Source: Synergistaceae bacterium
Lineage (GTDB): Bacteria > Synergistota > Synergistia > Synergistales > Aminobacteriaceae
Assembly (NCBI GenBank): GCA_009783355.1
Contig: WRHH01000001.1
Location: 1 to 64,000 of the forward strand
Direction: 5' to 3'
Length of the DNA: 64,000 nucleotides
Below, one piece after another: positions 17,981 through 27,089 of the stretch. The notes under the pieces were generated by a model. It saw only the letters and a program-made list of their open reading frames with translations, did not search any database and had not been told where the DNA came from. A program made the translations under genes and the position numbers. Position 1 is the first letter of the stretch. Each line of letters opens with the position of its first letter.

Positions 17981-19012
17981 CTATATGAGTCGGGCTATTA
18001 GGTACAGCAGAAGGACTATGAATAGAATTACCCCACCGGTCATACCAATATTCAAAGGATTTAGAGACAGCTTGGAAAACAAATTTTCGATTCTATCAGA
18101 AGCATTTGACTTCAGTAATATTTTTGGAGATATATTCAATACGCCGGTTATTTCATCGCTAATTTTCAAAAAGAGAACGCAATTGCCGCTATCTAAAACT
18201 TGTACAAGAGTTACCGGAAATGCGAGAGTCTTATTCTGGGTGCGAACGTAATCCATTACCTTTCTTGCGATATCGTTTGATTCTTGTATTGTTACATTTA
18301 CGATATCCCCAATTTTTATCTTTGAGGCAGGGCTTCCTTTTACCGGGTCTATTACAGGCTGGCATATAAGAGGAATACCTTGAAGATTAATAACGTTCAT
18401 AAGGTCTCTGTTGTCGTCTTTTTGATTTTTTTCGGAAGCTGAGGCTTTATCGCGCAGGATGCCTCCTTTTTCCGCCCTGTCTTCTCCAAATATCTCCGCC
18501 TCAACCTTTGTTTCAACAAGGTAACGCAAACCCTTCTCAAGCGTTTTTCTTATTTCTGAAGCGGCAACTTCCGGTTCGTTGGAGTTTTTATAAAGATATT
18601 CCTTAATGTTGCTGGTAAGAGATTTTTCTATGAGAGGCAATAACTTGTCCGATGAATCTTTGTCGAAAGTTCCGATTTTATTCATATCTCTTATGAAGTA
18701 TTCCCATTTTTCAGAGACGTCCGATATTGGCTCCTTATTCGATCGTATTGCCCAGAGTTCGCGAAAGACAACTTTTCCGGTTTCACCTCTGTATATTACA
18801 CAATAGACGCCGGCATTATCAGCTTTTGGCGTGTAAAATATTCCTTTTACTGCGACATAGAACGAATCATCTTGACTACGTGAAAATGATTCGTCATCCA
18901 ATTCTTCATCATGCGGGGGCGTAGCTTCATCGTCCGGTAGGTTTGGCTCTATAATAGCAAAATCATTATTTATTAGTTCTTCTTCCGGCATTGAGGGTTT
19001 CCTCACTTTCAT
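17981..19012 (-). CDS. Unassigned protein with C-terminal membrane anchor
   Basis: A 343-residue protein with no signal peptide. Residues 1-45 are acidic (EEELINND, DDEATPPHDEELDDESF). A middle domain (about 50-190) contains SFYVAVKGIFYTPKADNAG and EKGLRYLVETKVEAEIFGE. A second domain (about 215-310) has KIKIGDIVNVTIQES and GNCVLFLKISDEITG. One hydrophobic segment at the extreme C-terminus (VILFIVLLLYLIARLI) would anchor it with the bulk in the cytoplasm, like a tail-anchored protein. It ends one base from the convergent tmcAL stop and is divergent from the TPR gene, with which it may share a function. Family not recognised. Confidence 0.8.
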   Translation of the reverse strand: MKVRKPSMPEEELINNDFAIIEPNLPDDEATPPHDEELDDESFSRSQDDSFYVAVKGIFYTPKADNAGVYCVIYRGETGKVVFRELWAIRSNKEPISDVSEKWEYFIRDMNKIGTFDKDSSDKLLPLIEKSLTSNIKEYLYKNSNEPEVAASEIRKTLEKGLRYLVETKVEAEIFGEDRAEKGGILRDKASASEKNQKDDNRDLMNVINLQGIPLICQPVIDPVKGSPASKIKIGDIVNVTIQESNDIARKVMDYVRTQNKTLAFPVTLVQVLDSGNCVLFLKISDEITGVLNISPKILLKSNASDRIENLFSKLSLNPLNIGMTGGVILFIVLLLYLIARLI

Positions 19013-19149
19013 AAAGTCGATTTGTTACACTTAATTATCGTCATTTCGCGTCAGAAAATTAAGAAGCAAAATTTGAAGAATTATTAAATTTCAATCTGTA
19101 AGAATATATTTCAAAACTCCATATTTGCGATAGGCCATAATTCATTATG

Positions 19150-19177
19150 TTGACATGTAATGATTAGTTGTCATAAT
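19150..19177 (+). promoter_or_regulatory. Sigma-70-type promoter for the TPR gene
   Basis: TTGACA at 19150-19155 and CATAAT at 19172-19177, 16 bases apart. The start point would fall near 19184, giving a leader of about 28 bases before the TTG start at 19212. The divergent gap 19013-19149 shows nothing else clear. Confidence 0.65.
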
Positions 19178-19211
19178 AGAGTTATTGATTTTAAATCGGA
19201 GGTTTGTAAAT

Positions 19212-21068
19212 TTGACTAAGAAAATTATTTTGTTTTCTTTGGGTTTCGTTTTATCAACAGTATTTCATGGAGTTGCGTTTTCGAGTTCTTTGGATATAGT
19301 GCAAGTGTCGAAAGCATATGTCGGGCAGCCGATAGAATTTGAAGTTACCGGTGAAATTGCAGAAGATGATAAAGTGAGCTTTAAGTGGCTGTTTTCAGAT
19401 AATGTTTCATCAATTCTAATGGGTAATGGAGGACGTTCATGCAGCTTCACAGTGAATAACACTATTCCTGTTGCTATAAATCTAAAAGCGGTGAGCGAAA
19501 ACGGGCGTGTTTTATCTGAAGCATTTCACATGACTTCGGCTCGCGAATATGATGTGGAGATACGTCTTATGCCTGTAACAATGATTCGGTTATGGAACCT
19601 GAAAACACATATGGAAGAGGAAGCAAAGGAATTTTCCGTAAATCAGAGACTTACTTTTGAGCCTTATGTCTCCCCTGACCTGAATGAAAAACTAAAGTAC
19701 AAATGGAAAATATCAGAAGGAGTCCATACTGATATGCCCATTGACGGAAAAAACATGACAGTATGGCGGGAAGAACCGGGGCTATGTTCCATAGAGGTAG
19801 AAGTTGAAAACGTATTCGGAGTTGCTCTTGGAAAGGGAATTATTTTCGAGGAAATAGCTATTTCAAGCGGAGACATCAAAAATTCCACAGATAACAAAAG
19901 TTCGTGGAGTAAATGGAGTGAAGCTCTGGATGTATGGAATAGTTCTAATTTCATGAATATTAATGGATATGAGAAAGCTCTTGATTTGGCTAACGAAGCT
20001 TTAAAGATTAGCGATAAAGATCCCGAAATATTAAATGGAACAGAAAAGATGAAGTCTGATAGCGATATGATTCAGCGAGCGTGGAAATATGCTTTGGAAG
20101 GTAAAGAATTCCGGGAGAGAAGTAAATGGACTGAAAGCCTCGCTTCCTATAGGAGGTCTTTAGCTGCGTGGAGTTTTACAGAAGTGGAAAATGCCATATC
20201 TGAAGTCGAGGAAATTGTGAGAGCTATAAGGATCAATAGAGATAAAGCTACTTGGCTCAGGGATATGGCTCGGGCTTATGAGGAAGAAAACCGTTTCGAG
20301 GATGCTATTAAGTCTTATGAGAAAAGCCTTTTGCTTGACAAGCAGGAGTTGGCCGTAAAAGGTATTGAGAATGCCAGGATTTCGCTCGAAAATTTTAACA
20401 TAGCCAACGCATTGAAAAACGAAGCTGAAAAATTGATATTATCAAAGGACTATTCGGCTGCAACAGACAAATTGAAGGAAAGTATCTCAGTACGAAGCGA
20501 TGATGTTACAAAACGTAAACTTGATGATATTGAAGAATTAATTGCTGAACAAAAAACAAAAGCTTCGCAACAAAAACGGAATGGAAATGAACATGCAAAA
20601 CAAGGCCGGAACGCGGAGGCTCTATTGTGTTTTGTAGAAAGTATGAGATTGTGGGAGGATGCTTCCACTCAGGAGCTGATAACGAAATTTGAAGGAATTG
20701 TCCCGGAGGAGCAAAGGTTGTCGGTCGGGAGTTTATCCCTTGAGAAAGACCCTGAAGCTGCACGCCTGTTAAAAGAGGGAACGGAATTTTACCGGGCGGG
20801 TAATTATAACGAAGCTATCGCGCGCTACAAAAAAAGTTATGAAATTGAAAAAAATCAACAGCTAAGAGACTGGATGGAAAGAATAGAGGGGAGTATGAGG
20901 GCTCAGGCGTCAATAGATGAATCTAACCGGCTTATACGCGAGGGAAATGCTTTATACTCTGTTGGTAAATATAATGAAGCTCTGGAATGTTACATGTCAA
21001 GCCTTGAATTATATCCAAACAATGAGATAAGGGAATTTATAAAGCATATTGAGGAAATTTTAGAATAA
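19212..21068 (+). CDS. Exported protein with PKD-like domains and TPR repeats
   Basis: A 618-residue protein from a TTG at 19212, chosen because CGGAGG lies 8 bases upstream and the product then starts with a signal peptide (TKKIILFSLGFVLSTVFHG). Residues ~35-110 and ~120-215 look like two PKD/Ig-like beta domains (YVGQPIEFEVTGE, FKWLFSDN; KYKWKISEG). From ~235 to the end are TPR-like helical repeats with the A-x-x-x-Y/F pattern (YEKALDLANEAL, FEDAIKSYEKSLLL, YNEAIARYKKSYEI, YNEALECYMSSLEL). Such proteins usually scaffold complexes on the periplasmic side. Divergent from the tail-anchored protein gene. Specific function unknown. Confidence 0.85.
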   Translation: MTKKIILFSLGFVLSTVFHGVAFSSSLDIVQVSKAYVGQPIEFEVTGEIAEDDKVSFKWLFSDNVSSILMGNGGRSCSFTVNNTIPVAINLKAVSENGRVLSEAFHMTSAREYDVEIRLMPVTMIRLWNLKTHMEEEAKEFSVNQRLTFEPYVSPDLNEKLKYKWKISEGVHTDMPIDGKNMTVWREEPGLCSIEVEVENVFGVALGKGIIFEEIAISSGDIKNSTDNKSSWSKWSEALDVWNSSNFMNINGYEKALDLANEALKISDKDPEILNGTEKMKSDSDMIQRAWKYALEGKEFRERSKWTESLASYRRSLAAWSFTEVENAISEVEEIVRAIRINRDKATWLRDMARAYEEENRFEDAIKSYEKSLLLDKQELAVKGIENARISLENFNIANALKNEAEKLILSKDYSAATDKLKESISVRSDDVTKRKLDDIEELIAEQKTKASQQKRNGNEHAKQGRNAEALLCFVESMRLWEDASTQELITKFEGIVPEEQRLSVGSLSLEKDPEAARLLKEGTEFYRAGNYNEAIARYKKSYEIEKNQQLRDWMERIEGSMRAQASIDESNRLIREGNALYSVGKYNEALECYMSSLELYPNNEIREFIKHIEEILE

Positions 21069-21229
21069 TAAAGATTGTGAATGAATATTAGTAATTGTGC
21101 TATAAATTGTAGTATAATTAAAATTTATCAGGGGTTAATTAAATTAGCCTCAGAAAAAATGTTATTTCAATAAGAAATTAAGTTCAGAGTTTAAGTTCTG
21201 GACTGAAGTTTAGAGGAGAGTGTTTTTGT

Positions 21230-22774
21230 TTGTATGTTTTTCTAATTGGCAGCATAATTGTTGCGACTGGTGTTTTATTTGGGGCATTAATTGGTTATTT
21301 TGGAGTACAGAAAATATTTAAAGAAGAAATGGCAACTAAAAAAGCAATAGCAGAAAGCCATTTAAATGAAGCAAAAGATTCAGCGGAGAGATTGAAACGA
21401 GAGAAATTAACTGAAGCAAAAGAGGAAGCGCTTAAGTTACGACAGGAGGTGGATAAAGAAGTTAAAGAACGCCGCGTTGAATTACAACGGGCTGAGAGAC
21501 GACTTGAGCAAAAGGAAGAGAATCTGGATAAAAAGCTTGACCGAGTCTCTCAAAAGGAAGAGGAAGTGAAACAAAAACAAGAGGATTTAAACCTCCGTGT
21601 TATTGAGGTTGATAGACTTAAGAATCAGCAGGTCGAAAAACTTGAGACAATTGCAAAAATGACTCAGCAGGAAGCGCAAGACGTGCTTCTTAAAAAAACG
21701 GAGGAAGAAGCTCAATATGTAATTGGAATGCGGATTAAGGAACTCGAGGAAAAAGCAAAACGTGAATCCGAACGAAAAGCAAGAGACATTATAATTACCG
21801 CCATTCAACGCACATCGACCGAACATGCTCAAGACGCCACAGTAAGCGTCGTTCCTCTTCCTTCCGATGAAATGAAGGGAAGAATAATCGGAAGAGAGGG
21901 GAGAAATATAAGAGCGTTTGAGACTTTGACAGGCGTTGACTTGATAGTCGATGATACTCCGGAAGCTGTTACCCTTAGCAGCTTTGACCCGGTGAGAAGA
22001 GAAATAGCAAGACTGTCTCTTGAGCGTTTGATAATTGATGGCAGGATACATCCTGCGAGAATAGAAGAGTTGATAGATAAAGCGACGCGTGATGTTGAAG
22101 AACAGATAATTGAGGCTGGAGAATCGGCCATTCTTGAAACAGGAATAAAGAATTTAAACGGCGAGCTTCTAAGATTGCTCGGTTGCCTTAAGTTCAGGTT
22201 TAGCTATGGTCAGAATATGCTGGCGCATAGCTTGGAAGTGGCGCATCTTTCCGGTATTATTGCTGCTGAGCTTGGCGTAGATGAAGAACTGGCAAAACGT
22301 TCCGGCCTGTTGCATGATATAGGTAAAGCTGTTGATCATCAGGTCGAAGGATCTCATGCCGCAATCGGAGCGGAGCTTGTCCGCAGATACGGAGAGAAAG
22401 CTGACGTTATAAGCGCAATAGCTTCACATCATGAGAATATAGAACAAACCAGCATTAACGATGTAATAGTTGCCGCAGCGGATGCGATAAGCGCGTCAAG
22501 ACCCGGCGCGAGGCGTGAGAGCGTTGATGCTTATGTAAAGAGACTGGAAAAACTCGAAGAAGTGGCGCAGTCGTTTCCAAATGTAAGTAAAGCTTACGCT
22601 ATCCAAGCCGGTAGGGAAGTTAGAGTAGTTATTAATCCAATAAATACGGATGATGGAATAGTTGATAAACTTGCATACGATATAGCGCGTAAAATTGAGG
22701 AAGAAATGAAATATCCCGGACAAATTAAAATTACAGTTTCAAGGGAAGTACGGGCTACGGAATATGCCAAGTAG
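21230..22774 (+). CDS. rny: Ribonuclease Y
   Basis: A 514-residue membrane-anchored endoribonuclease that initiates mRNA decay. It has one N-terminal membrane segment (FLIGSIIVATGVLFGALIGYF), a long charged coiled coil (about 30-190), a KH RNA-binding domain with GRIIGREGRNIRAFE, and an HD domain with LLHDIGKAVDH around residue 361 and SAIASHHEN. The start is a TTG at 21230 with AGGAGAG about 10 bases upstream. The ymdB-type gene follows after 39 bases, as in Bacillus subtilis. Confidence 0.97.
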   Translation: MYVFLIGSIIVATGVLFGALIGYFGVQKIFKEEMATKKAIAESHLNEAKDSAERLKREKLTEAKEEALKLRQEVDKEVKERRVELQRAERRLEQKEENLDKKLDRVSQKEEEVKQKQEDLNLRVIEVDRLKNQQVEKLETIAKMTQQEAQDVLLKKTEEEAQYVIGMRIKELEEKAKRESERKARDIIITAIQRTSTEHAQDATVSVVPLPSDEMKGRIIGREGRNIRAFETLTGVDLIVDDTPEAVTLSSFDPVRREIARLSLERLIIDGRIHPARIEELIDKATRDVEEQIIEAGESAILETGIKNLNGELLRLLGCLKFRFSYGQNMLAHSLEVAHLSGIIAAELGVDEELAKRSGLLHDIGKAVDHQVEGSHAAIGAELVRRYGEKADVISAIASHHENIEQTSINDVIVAAADAISASRPGARRESVDAYVKRLEKLEEVAQSFPNVSKAYAIQAGREVRVVINPINTDDGIVDKLAYDIARKIEEEMKYPGQIKITVSREVRATEYAK

Positions 22775-22813
22775 CGTTAAAATACACCTTGCTTGCTTGG
22801 CTGGGGTTAAATT

Positions 22814-23590
22814 ATGCGAGTTCTTTTTATTGGAGATGTAGTCGGAAAGCCCGGTCGAAAAGTCTTGGCCGGGCTTTTGCCATCATTGAAAATTGAATTA
22901 AATGCCGATTTTGTTATCATAAATTGTGAAAACGCTTCTTCCGGGAAAGGATTGACCATTAAGTCAATGGAGGAACTCTTTTCACTCGGAATTGACGGAA
23001 TGACGAGCGGCAATCATATATGGGATAAAAGAGATATTTATAGCGCGATAGGAGCGGATAATCGCATAGTAAGGCCGCAAAACATGTCTGCTTCTTGTCC
23101 GGGACAGGGACACACAATCATTACGAGTAACGAAAAGAAGCTTGGATTGCTAAACCTTCAAGGCAGGGTTTTCATGCCTCCCATTGATTGTCCTTTTATG
23201 GCTGCTGACAACATTCTTGAAAATTTCTTCATGGATAATATTCCTATACTGGTGGATTTTCATGCGGAAGCTACGTCTGAAAAAACGGCAATGAGCCGTT
23301 ATCTTGACGGGAGAGTCTCCGCCCTTCTTGGAACGCATACTCATGTTCAAACTTCCGATGAAACAATATTACCCGGAGGAACGGCATATATAACCGATGT
23401 CGGCATGACCGGCGGGCATGGCGGAATAATAGGCAACTCAACTGAAAGCGTTTTGCCCAAGTATTTAACAGGAATGCCTTCAAAATTCGATGTATGCGAT
23501 GAATGTTTAAGAATTAACGCCGTAGTTATTGACATAGATGATGAAAGCTCGCGCGCAGTTGATATAAATCGTATTAATGAGCCGTTTTAA
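22814..23590 (+). CDS. YmdB-family metallophosphoesterase
   Basis: A 258-residue enzyme of the TIGR00282/YmdB family, 2',3'-cyclic nucleotide phosphodiesterases that influence biofilm and gene expression in Bacillus. Di-metal ligands are visible in order: FIGDVVGKPGR (Asp), NCENASSGKG (Asn/Glu), GNHIWDKR (Asn-His), DFHAEATSEK, and GTHTHVQTSDE (His-x-His). The length is as expected. Pairing with rny is conserved and points to a joint role in RNA metabolism. The tig gene follows 24 bases later. Confidence 0.93.
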   Translation: MRVLFIGDVVGKPGRKVLAGLLPSLKIELNADFVIINCENASSGKGLTIKSMEELFSLGIDGMTSGNHIWDKRDIYSAIGADNRIVRPQNMSASCPGQGHTIITSNEKKLGLLNLQGRVFMPPIDCPFMAADNILENFFMDNIPILVDFHAEATSEKTAMSRYLDGRVSALLGTHTHVQTSDETILPGGTAYITDVGMTGGHGGIIGNSTESVLPKYLTGMPSKFDVCDECLRINAVVIDIDDESSRAVDINRINEPF

Positions 23591-23614
23591 AAGAACGAGG
23601 AGGAATGCAGCAAC

Positions 23615-25063
23615 ATGAAATCAGAATTTATCATCCAGGAGAAGAACAGAATTGAAATTAAAGTGGAGTTTGAAGCTTCCGAGTTTAATGCCGAATTGAA
23701 TAAGGTTATCAGTAGTATTTCAGAGCGCGCGAAAATCCCGGGATTTCGAAAAGGGCATGTTCCGCGAAAAACGATTGAGATGCGCTTCGGAAAATCGGCG
23801 ATTCATGAAGAGACGATAGAAAATCTTTTAAATAGTAACATATCAGAGGTTTTAAAAGACTATGATATAGAGCCGCTTTTCCCCCCATCAGTTAAAAGCA
23901 GAGGCGCTGTTGTTGACGGTATGCCTGTCAGCGTCAATTTATCGATAGAGGCAAGACCGGAAGTAAAACTGCCTGAGCTTTCAGATATTGAAGTTGAACG
24001 CCTGATAACCGTCGTTGAAGATGCGGCGGTCGGCAATATGGTTGAAAACATGCGCAAATCTCAAGCAAGGTTTGAAGCTGTTGAATCTCCTGTCCAAGAT
24101 GACAGCGTCGTATCAATAGAGTTCATCATGATAAATATCGGCGCGGACGGCGAGGAGGTATCGCGCAGCAAAAAAGCTGAAATGGCGACTCTTTACATGC
24201 AGGAATTACCGATGGAAGAATTCAGAGAGCCGCTTTTGGGGAAGAGCGCGGGAGAAAGCGCCGTTGTAACAGTTGAAAGTCGAATAGATGTCAATAACTT
24301 AAACGTGCCGCGCACTTCAACGCGATACGAGTTGAAGATTGTTGAAGTCGGCAAAAGAATTTTGCCAGAACTCACCCCTGAGTTCTTCAAGCTTTGCATG
24401 GGTTTTGAATGCGAAACGGAAGAGAAATTCAGGGACGCAATAGCGGAGAGGATGCTGAAGAAATTACAGGACGACGCGGAAGCTGACGCCGAAAGCAGAG
24501 CTGTAAACATCGTAGCGGAGAAATCCGACTTGGAAGTACCGGCTTCGCTTGTGTATCATGAGATGCAGAAGTTAAAAGCATTTGACGAAAGAGATGCAAA
24601 AGAGCGGCATAAGATGGAGTTTAAGGAGCTTTTAAAGTTAAGGGGAATGGAATATGAGGAATACGAAAAACATGTTATGACGAGAGCTTGGATAATAGTT
24701 CGTAATTCGCTTGTAATTGATGAAATCGGGCGCAAATATGAAATTAAAATCGAGCCGCAGCACCTTGACGAATGGATTAAAGACACCGCTGAAAAAGAAG
24801 GCCACGACTTGGAACTGCTTAAAAAAGCATATTATAAAGATAAAGAAAGCGCAAACCTGCTGGTCGATAGAGTGTTCTCCGATAAAGCAATTAAGCTGCT
24901 GATGGAGAAAGTGATAATCAAAGACGTAACCGAACTAACGCCGCCGGAAACAACAGAAACAACAGAAACAACAGAAACAACAGAAACAACAGAAACAACG
25001 GAAATAACAGAAACAACGGAAATAACAGAAACAACGGAAACAACGGAAAATGTAAGTTCGTAA
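23615..25063 (+). CDS. tig: Trigger factor with a repetitive Glu-Thr-Thr tail
   Basis: A 482-residue ribosome-bound chaperone. The ribosome-docking signature is KIPGFRKGHVPRKTIEMRFG near residues 40-60. A central FKBP-like domain (about 155-245) and a helical C-terminal domain follow. After VIIKDVTELTPPE the protein ends in about eleven tandem Glu-Thr-Thr/Glu-Ile-Thr units and NVSS. This tail comes from a 9-base tandem repeat and is not part of the chaperone fold, so its length may vary between strains. The gene heads the tig-clpP-clpX-lon-engB block; a ribosome site (GAGGAGG) precedes the ATG. Confidence 0.95.
   Translation: MKSEFIIQEKNRIEIKVEFEASEFNAELNKVISSISERAKIPGFRKGHVPRKTIEMRFGKSAIHEETIENLLNSNISEVLKDYDIEPLFPPSVKSRGAVVDGMPVSVNLSIEARPEVKLPELSDIEVERLITVVEDAAVGNMVENMRKSQARFEAVESPVQDDSVVSIEFIMINIGADGEEVSRSKKAEMATLYMQELPMEEFREPLLGKSAGESAVVTVESRIDVNNLNVPRTSTRYELKIVEVGKRILPELTPEFFKLCMGFECETEEKFRDAIAERMLKKLQDDAEADAESRAVNIVAEKSDLEVPASLVYHEMQKLKAFDERDAKERHKMEFKELLKLRGMEYEEYEKHVMTRAWIIVRNSLVIDEIGRKYEIKIEPQHLDEWIKDTAEKEGHDLELLKKAYYKDKESANLLVDRVFSDKAIKLLMEKVIIKDVTELTPPETTETTETTETTETTETTEITETTEITETTETTENVSS
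24946..25050 (+). repeat. In-frame 9-bp minisatellite in tig
   Basis: About eleven tandem copies of GAAACAACA and variants (GAAACAACG, GAAATAACA). Because the period is a multiple of three, copy changes keep the frame and only lengthen or shorten the Glu-Thr-Thr tail of trigger factor. Confidence 0.92.
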
Positions 25064-25160
25064 GGGACGCGCCCATGGGCGGGATCGTCTTGAAATTACA
25101 GGGTTTGCCCATGAGAGACGCGCCCGCAGGCGACCCCTCGCTAAAAGCATTGAATTGCGA
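25064..25160. repeat. Short GC-rich direct repeat in the tig-clpP gap
   Basis: The gap contains GACGCGCCCATGGGCG and GACGCGCCCGCAGGCG about 50 bases apart, with CCCATG also repeated between them. Each unit carries a small inverted arm. It may be a dispersed repeat or a terminator-like structure between tig and clpP. No gene is visible here. Confidence 0.45.
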
Positions 25161-25225
25161 ACTGCTGTAGGGATACAAGAGCGTCCGGCAGATTGATTAC
25201 TAAAATAGAATATAGGGAGATAAAC

Positions 25226-25825
25226 ATGCAGTTAATACCATACGTAATTGAACAAACGAATAAGGGAGAGCGGCAATATGACATATACAGCCGGTTGCTT
25301 AAAGAAAGGATAATATTTCTTGGCGATGAAATTAACGAATATACGGCTAATATAGTGGTCGCGCAGATGCTTTTTCTTGAGAGCGACGACTCCGACAAAG
25401 ATATACACCTTTATATCAACAGCCCGGGGGGGATTGTGAGCGCAGGATTAGCAATTTATGACACGATGCAGTATATAAAAAGTCATGTTTCCACTATATG
25501 CATCGGGCAGGCCGCCAGCATGGCGGCGGTTCTCCTGGCTTCAGGACGTAAGGGCAAAAGATTCGCGCTGCCGCATTCAAGAATAATGATACATCAACCA
25601 ATGGGGGGAACCAAAGGGCAGGCAAGCGATATTGAAATTCACGCAAGAGAGATACTTCGCCTTCGTGAAGAGCTTAACGAGATATTCAGTATTCATACAG
25701 GCGTGGATAAGCAACAGGTTAAAACTGACACTGAACGAGATAATTTCATGAGCGCAGACGAAGCCCTCTCATATGGGATCATCGATAAAGTTATAGAATC
25801 AAGGGGAGGAGCAACGAATGCCTAA
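25226..25825 (+). CDS. clpP: ATP-dependent Clp protease proteolytic subunit
   Basis: A 199-residue serine peptidase. The ATG at 25226 is preferred over the upstream in-frame start because AGGGAGA lies before it and the protein starts [20 protein letters not shown] as in its family. The catalytic residues are Ser98 (GQAASMAA) and His123 (RIMIHQP), with the Asp in the [11 protein letters not shown] region. It forms the barrel used by ClpX, encoded next with an 8-base overlap. Confidence 0.98.
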   Translation: MQLIPYVIEQTNKGERQYDIYSRLLKERIIFLGDEINEYTANIVVAQMLFLESDDSDKDIHLYINSPGGIVSAGLAIYDTMQYIKSHVSTICIGQAASMAAVLLASGRKGKRFALPHSRIMIHQPMGGTKGQASDIEIHAREILRLREELNEIFSIHTGVDKQQVKTDTERDNFMSADEALSYGIIDKVIESRGGATNA

Positions 25826-27089
25826 GCAACTACATTGTTCCTTCTGCGGAAAAAAAGAAAGCGAAGTTGGAAGGCTTTTCTCGGGAGTGGAAGGCACAAT
25901 ATGCAGAGATTGTATTGCGCTATGCAATATTTTACTTTCTGGGCAAAGCAGTACTGCCAATCACGGCGCCGCAGAAAACAAAAATACCGCGAAGAACAAA
26001 TTTGAGATAAAAAATGCTACTCCAAAAGAGCTGAAAAAATTCCTTGACCTTTATGTCATATCACAGGAGCAGGCAAAGCGTATTGTTTCAGTTGCCGTAT
26101 ACAATCACTATAAAAGGGTAAATAATAATCTCTATGTGAAGAATTCCGACGTGGAGCTTCAGAAAAGTAACGTTCTCATAGTCGGCCCGACTGGGACAGG
26201 TAAAACGCTCATTGCTCAGACGCTTGCCCGCAAGCTCAACGTTCCGTTTGCCATTGCGGACGCAACGACGTTGACTGAGGCGGGATATGTAGGAGAAGAT
26301 GTAGAGAACGTTCTGGTAAGGCTTCTTCAAGCGGCGAATTACGACTTGGCTGCGGCTGAAATGGGAATTGTTTATATAGACGAGATAGATAAAATAGGCA
26401 GAAAATCCGAATCCACTTCGATAACGAGGGATGTTTCGGGAGAAGGAGTTCAACAAGCTATCCTAAAGATTCTAGAAGGCACGGTCGCCAATATACCTCC
26501 AAAAGGGGGGCGAAAGCATCCTCAACAGGATTTCATTCAAATCAACACGACGAATATTTTGTTTATTTGCGGGGGAACTTTTGAAGGCTTGGAGGATATA
26601 GTTGCAAAACGCGAAAACAAAAAAACGATAGGCTTCGGCGCCGACATAACCGGTAAAAGTAAGCAAAAATATGAATTATTGGAGCATGTGCAGCCGGAAG
26701 ATATTGTTTCTTTCGGATTTATACCGGAACTGACAGGGCGGTTGCCGGTTTGCGTTGCTTTGAACGAGCTTGACGAGTCAGCGTTGGTTCGCGTACTAGT
26801 TGAGCCCAAGAATTCACTAATAAAACAATATAAAAAAATGTTCGTGATGGAAGGAGTGTCCCTTGAGTTCAAGGAAGACGCGTATTCCCGTATAGCAGAA
26901 CTTGCTATAGCGCGTAAAACCGGAGCTAGAGGGCTTAGGGCTATTCTTGAGGATAAAATGCTGGATTTAATGTATGAAATCCCGTCAATGGCTGTCAAGC
27001 CTAAAGGCATTGAGATTACCAAAAATTATATAGACGGGAAAGTTGATATTCAATCGTTGCTGAAAGCGGGAAAAAAGGAGGTTGCTTAG
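25818..27089 (+). CDS. clpX: ClpX unfoldase subunit of ClpXP
   Basis: A 423-residue AAA+ ATPase. The N-terminal zinc finger is [11 protein letters not shown]...CRDCI; Walker A is GPTGTGKT and Walker B is [10 protein letters not shown]. The pore and sensor regions are typical ([44 protein letters not shown]). The C-terminal IGF-like loop that docks ClpP would be in the segment around [10 protein letters not shown]. The start overlaps clpP; lon begins directly after the stop. Confidence 0.98.
   Translation: MPKQLHCSFCGKKESEVGRLFSGVEGTICRDCIALCNILLSGQSSTANHGAAENKNTAKNKFEIKNATPKELKKFLDLYVISQEQAKRIVSVAVYNHYKRVNNNLYVKNSDVELQKSNVLIVGPTGTGKTLIAQTLARKLNVPFAIADATTLTEAGYVGEDVENVLVRLLQAANYDLAAAEMGIVYIDEIDKIGRKSESTSITRDVSGEGVQQAILKILEGTVANIPPKGGRKHPQQDFIQINTTNILFICGGTFEGLEDIVAKRENKKTIGFGADITGKSKQKYELLEHVQPEDIVSFGFIPELTGRLPVCVALNELDESALVRVLVEPKNSLIKQYKKMFVMEGVSLEFKEDAYSRIAELAIARKTGARGLRAILEDKMLDLMYEIPSMAVKPKGIEITKNYIDGKVDIQSLLKAGKKEVA

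Noticed and set aside
24918-25178. Minus-strand ORFs over the tig tail (Leu/Phe-rich)
   Set aside because: They are read-through of the 9-bp repeat on the opposite strand and have no ribosome site or independent coding signal.
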